From an uncultured Oscillospiraceae bacterium (GTDB taxonomy: Bacteria > Bacillota > Clostridia > Oscillospirales > Ruminococcaceae): a stretch of 7,988 bases of DNA. The notes under the pieces are model-generated. The model was not told the origin of the DNA. It saw only the letters and a list, made by a program, of their open reading frames with translations, and made no database searches. Position numbers and translations under genes: made by a program. Shown here piece after piece: positions 5,498-7,988 of this stretch. The DNA lies in contig CATNEU010000062.1 in NCBI GenBank assembly GCA_950097605.1, forward strand, positions 1-7,988, written 5' to 3'. Every line of letters begins with the position of its first letter. The stretch's first letter is position 1.

Positions 5498-5540
5498 CTT
5501 TTCGCTATGCGTAAGCAGCCGGATGGAATCCACGGCCTGT

Positions 5541-7394
5541 TTACTTGTTGTCGTCGTCCACTTCGGTGTAGTCTGCGTCGACCACGTTGTCGTCCTGCGG
5601 CGCGGCGCCAGCGCCCGCCTGCGCGCCCGGGTCGGCGGCGCCCTGCGTCTGTCCCTGCGCGCCGGCTGCCTGGTAGGCCTTGCTCGAAACGTCGTAAAGC
5701 TTTTTCTGCAGGTCCTCCTGCTTTGCCTTGATGTCGTCGAGGTTGTCGGTCTTCAGCGCTTCTTTCAGTGCATCCACCTTGCCCTGCAGCTCGCTCTTGT
5801 CGTCGGCGCTGATCTTGTCGCCCAGCTCGCCGATGGTCTTTTCGGTCTGGTAGACCATCTGGTCGGCGTTGTTGCGGGTGTCGATCGACTCGCGGCGCTT
5901 TTTGTCCTCCGCTGCATACGCCTCGGCCTCGCGGACCGCCTTGTCGATGTCGTCTTTATTCATATTGGTAGAGGATTCAATCGTGATGTGTTGTTCCTTG
6001 CCGGTGCCTTTGTCCTTGGCGGAGACATGCACAATGCCGTTTGCGTCGATGTCGAAGGTCACTTCGATCTGCGGCACGCCGCGCGGCGCCGAAGGAATGC
6101 CGTCGAGGTGGAAGCGGCCCAGCGTTTTGTTGTCCGCGGCCATTTCGCGCTCGCCCTGCAGCACATGAATTTCCACCGAGGTCTGGCCGTCTGCCGCCGT
6201 CGAGAACACCTGCGACTTCTTGGTCGGGATCGTGGTGTTGCGGTCGATGATGCGGGTCATAACGCCGCCGAGCGTCTCGAGGCCCAGCGAAAGCGGGGTG
6301 ACGTCGAGCAGCAGCAGGCCCTTGACCTCGCCGCCGAGCACGCCGCCCTGAATCGCCGCGCCGGACGCAACGCACTCATCCGGGTTGATACCCTTGAACG
6401 GCTCCACGCCGGTATAGCTCTTGACGGCCTCCTGCACGGCCGGGATACGGGTGGAACCGCCGACCAGCAGAATTTTATTGAGCTCGCTGGCCTTGAGGCC
6501 CGAGTCGGACAACGCCTGGCGCACCGGGCCCATTGTGGCCTCCACGAGGTCGGCGGTCAATTCGTTGAACTTCGCGCGGGTCAGCGTCACATCGAGATGC
6601 TTCGGACCCGTCGCGTCCGCCGTGATAAACGGCAGGTTGACGTTCGCCTGGGTCATGCCGGAAAGTTCGATCTTGGCCTTCTCCGCGGCTTCTTTCAGGC
6701 GCTGCATCGCCATTTTGTCGGCTCTGAGGTCGATGCCGCTCTCGCGCTTGAACTCGCTTGCAAGATAGTCGATGACCCTGTCGTCGAAGTCGTCGCCGCC
6801 GAGGCGGTTGTTGCCGGCGGTTGCCAAAACCTCCTGCACGCCGTCGCCCATTTCGATGATCGAGACGTCGAAGGTGCCGCCGCCGAGGTCGTATACCATA
6901 ACCTTCTGGTCGTGCTCTTTATCCACGCCGTAGGCAAGCGCCGCGGCGGTCGGCTCGTTGATAATGCGCTTGACGTCGAGTCCCGCGATTCTGCCCGCGT
7001 CCTTGGTGGCCTGCCTCTGCGCGTCGGTGAAGTAGGCCGGCACGGTGATAACCGCCTCGGTGACGGTTTCGCCCAGGTAGGCTTCCGCGTCCGCTTTGAG
7101 CTTTTGCAGGATCATTGCGGAGATCTCCTGCGGCGTGAACGCCTTGCCGTCGATGTTCACTTTATAGTCGGTGCCCATGTGGCGTTTGATCGAGCTCACG
7201 GTTCTGTCCGGATTGGTGATCGCCTGGCGCTTTGCAACCTGGCCGACCATCCTCTCGCCGGTTTTGGAAAACGCGACGACCGACGGCGTGGTTCTGGCGC
7301 CCTCGGCATTTGCAATGACGACGGCTTCGCCGCCCTCCATGACTGCCACGCAGGAATTTGTTGTACCCAAGTCAATACCGATGATTTTTCCCAT
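5541..7394 (-). CDS. dnaK: Chaperone protein DnaK (Hsp70)
   Basis: A full-length 617-aa Hsp70, an ATP-driven chaperone that binds exposed hydrophobic peptides in the cytoplasm and cycles with DnaJ and GrpE. The nucleotide-binding domain (about 1-355) carries 'IDLGTTNS' (7-14), 'DLGGGTFDVSI' (169-179) and 'LVGGSTRIP' (310-318). The hydrophobic interdomain linker 'GLLLLDV' is at 359-365, the substrate-binding beta domain runs to about 475 and the helical lid to about 575. A Gly/Ala/Gln-rich tail ends in the acidic 'DADYTEVDDDNK'. The region around residues 70-85 is short compared with E. coli DnaK, the form typical of Gram-positive bacteria. The ATG at 7392-7394 has an excellent site (GGGAGGAA) 6-8 bases upstream. 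A terminator follows, so dnaK is probably the last gene of the grpE-dnaK transcript. Confidence 0.98.
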   Translation of the reverse strand: MGKIIGIDLGTTNSCVAVMEGGEAVVIANAEGARTTPSVVAFSKTGERMVGQVAKRQAITNPDRTVSSIKRHMGTDYKVNIDGKAFTPQEISAMILQKLKADAEAYLGETVTEAVITVPAYFTDAQRQATKDAGRIAGLDVKRIINEPTAAALAYGVDKEHDQKVMVYDLGGGTFDVSIIEMGDGVQEVLATAGNNRLGGDDFDDRVIDYLASEFKRESGIDLRADKMAMQRLKEAAEKAKIELSGMTQANVNLPFITADATGPKHLDVTLTRAKFNELTADLVEATMGPVRQALSDSGLKASELNKILLVGGSTRIPAVQEAVKSYTGVEPFKGINPDECVASGAAIQGGVLGGEVKGLLLLDVTPLSLGLETLGGVMTRIIDRNTTIPTKKSQVFSTAADGQTSVEIHVLQGEREMAADNKTLGRFHLDGIPSAPRGVPQIEVTFDIDANGIVHVSAKDKGTGKEQHITIESSTNMNKDDIDKAVREAEAYAAEDKKRRESIDTRNNADQMVYQTEKTIGELGDKISADDKSELQGKVDALKEALKTDNLDDIKAKQEDLQKKLYDVSSKAYQAAGAQGQTQGAADPGAQAGAGAAPQDDNVVDADYTEVDDDNK

Positions 7395-7613
7395 GATGAA
7401 TTCCTCCCAATAGTCTGAATTGTTCGTTTTTTATAGAAATCTATTGTCGGACGCGCCGGTGTTTTCTCTTTTTGCAAGCCGCGTCCTGTCCCCCGCTCCT
7501 TCAGCGGTTGTTCGCTGTGTGCGACCGGCGGCCACCGATTCCATCACGCGCGTGAATTGGCGAGCCAAAATCTCCGCCGTCCGGACGCATGCCGCCATGT
7601 ATGCAGTGGTTCT
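7395..7613 (-). other. grpE-dnaK intergenic region
   Basis: This 219-bp gap is rather long for two genes of one heat-shock operon. It contains no convincing ORF and no stem followed by a T-tract. The 10-bp palindrome CGTCCGGACG is at 7578-7587 and a weak 5-bp stem at 7502-7517. The only AT-rich stretch is about 7426-7445, just before the dnaK ribosome binding site; it includes a TATAAA-like hexamer without a matching -35. I see no CIRCE element here. Confidence 0.6.
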
Positions 7614-7988
7614 CTAGTTTGCCACCGAAACCATCGCGTGGCGGATCACCTTATCGCCGATTTTATAGCCCTTTTGAAAGACTGCAACAATCTCGTTTTC
7701 CCCGCGCGCCTCATCCTCCGCGTGCATCACGGCGTTGTGCAGCGTTGGGTCGAACAGCTCGCCCACCGCGCCGACTTCCGTCACGCCCAGCTTTTCAAAG
7801 GCGTCCTGCATCAGGTGGAAGATCATCTCCACGCCTTTTTTAAACTCCGCGTCGGCGCATTCGTTTTCCAAGGCCCGTTCAAAGTTGTCGTATACCGGCA
7901 GAAACCGTTCGACCGTATCGGCCTTGGCGTCGCTGTACAGCGCTTCCTTTTCGCGCGCCGTCCGCTTGCGGAAGTTGTCAAACTCGGC
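7614..7988 (-). CDS. grpE: Nucleotide exchange factor GrpE (5' end outside window)
   Basis: The C-terminal 124 residues are visible; the frame is open through the right edge with no start in the window. GrpE is the dimeric exchange factor that releases ADP from DnaK. The visible part begins in the coiled-coil at 'AEFDNFRKRTAREKE', continues with 'RFLPVYDNFERAL' (28-40 of the visible part) and 'MIFHLMQDAFEKLGV', then the beta-wing with the family signature 'FDPTLHNAVMHAED' (79-92) and 'GYKIGDKVIRHAMVSVA' at the end. All of these are standard GrpE elements. The disordered N-terminus and part of the long helix are missing from view. It precedes dnaK on the same strand with a 219-bp spacer. In Firmicutes hrcA usually lies upstream, which would place it just outside the right edge. 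Confidence 0.96.
   Translation of the reverse strand, partial: AEFDNFRKRTAREKEALYSDAKADTVERFLPVYDNFERALENECADAEFKKGVEMIFHLMQDAFEKLGVTEVGAVGELFDPTLHNAVMHAEDEARGENEIVAVFQKGYKIGDKVIRHAMVSVAN

Noticed and set aside
4309..5514. A 401-codon open frame on the plus strand opposite dnaJ
   Set aside because: It is antisense to a complete DnaJ, has no recognisable domain and crosses the dnaJ promoter region. It is a compositional artefact.
5472..7418. A 648-codon open frame on the plus strand opposite dnaK
   Set aside because: It is the mirror of the GC-rich dnaK codon pattern. The translation is Arg/Val/Ala-rich low-complexity sequence with no family motif, while the minus strand encodes an unmistakable DnaK.
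5299..7613. CIRCE (HrcA operator) search in the dnaK and dnaJ upstream regions
   Set aside because: No TTAGCACTC-N9-GAGTGCTAA-like repeat was seen. If present it should be upstream of hrcA/grpE, beyond the right edge.
1..7988. Mobile elements, CRISPR arrays, tRNA or rRNA genes, or a defence island
   Set aside because: No transposase, terminal repeats, regularly spaced repeats, CCA-ended cloverleaf or rRNA sequence was recognised. The gene content is core housekeeping.

Overview
The window looks like chromosomal core sequence from a GC-rich (roughly 60% by eye) low-redundancy Firmicute, most likely a gut-type Clostridia (Oscillospirales/Ruminococcaceae-like). The reasons are the gene order grpE-dnaK-dnaJ-prmA-rsmE typical of Firmicutes, a DnaK without the extra N-terminal-domain insertion of proteobacterial DnaK, and a LUD-domain protein plus a C_GCAxxG_C_C protein of the kind common in anaerobic Clostridia. 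The taxonomic placement is inference.

Almost everything is on the minus strand. Reading that strand from the right edge: grpE (5' end outside the window), a 219-bp gap, dnaK, an intrinsic terminator, a likely sigma-A promoter and a leader with a 19-codon ORF, dnaJ (TTG start), prmA (GTG start overlapping the dnaJ stop by one base), rsmE (5 bp further on), a LUD-domain lactate-utilisation-type protein, a C_GCAxxG_C_C redox-type protein (GTG start, 20-bp overlap) and a cyclophilin peptidyl-prolyl isomerase. This set combines the DnaK folding machine (GrpE, DnaK, DnaJ), two translation-apparatus methyltransferases (PrmA for ribosomal protein L11, RsmE for 16S rRNA), two cysteine-rich proteins of unclear redox role, and a second folding catalyst.

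The left end is a separate transcriptional domain. A 74-aa conserved-hypothetical-type gene on the plus strand has a near-consensus promoter and a structured leader, and converges on the cyclophilin gene. The two share a hairpin that is terminator-like on both strands. Divergent from the small gene is the 5' end of a BirA-type biotin ligase/repressor with its winged helix-turn-helix domain.

I see no mobile element, CRISPR array, tRNA or rRNA, and no gene system that looks truly new. The best second-look items are regulatory: the dnaK/dnaJ junction, the leader of the 74-aa gene, and the pairing of the two cysteine-rich genes at the tail of the chaperone cluster.
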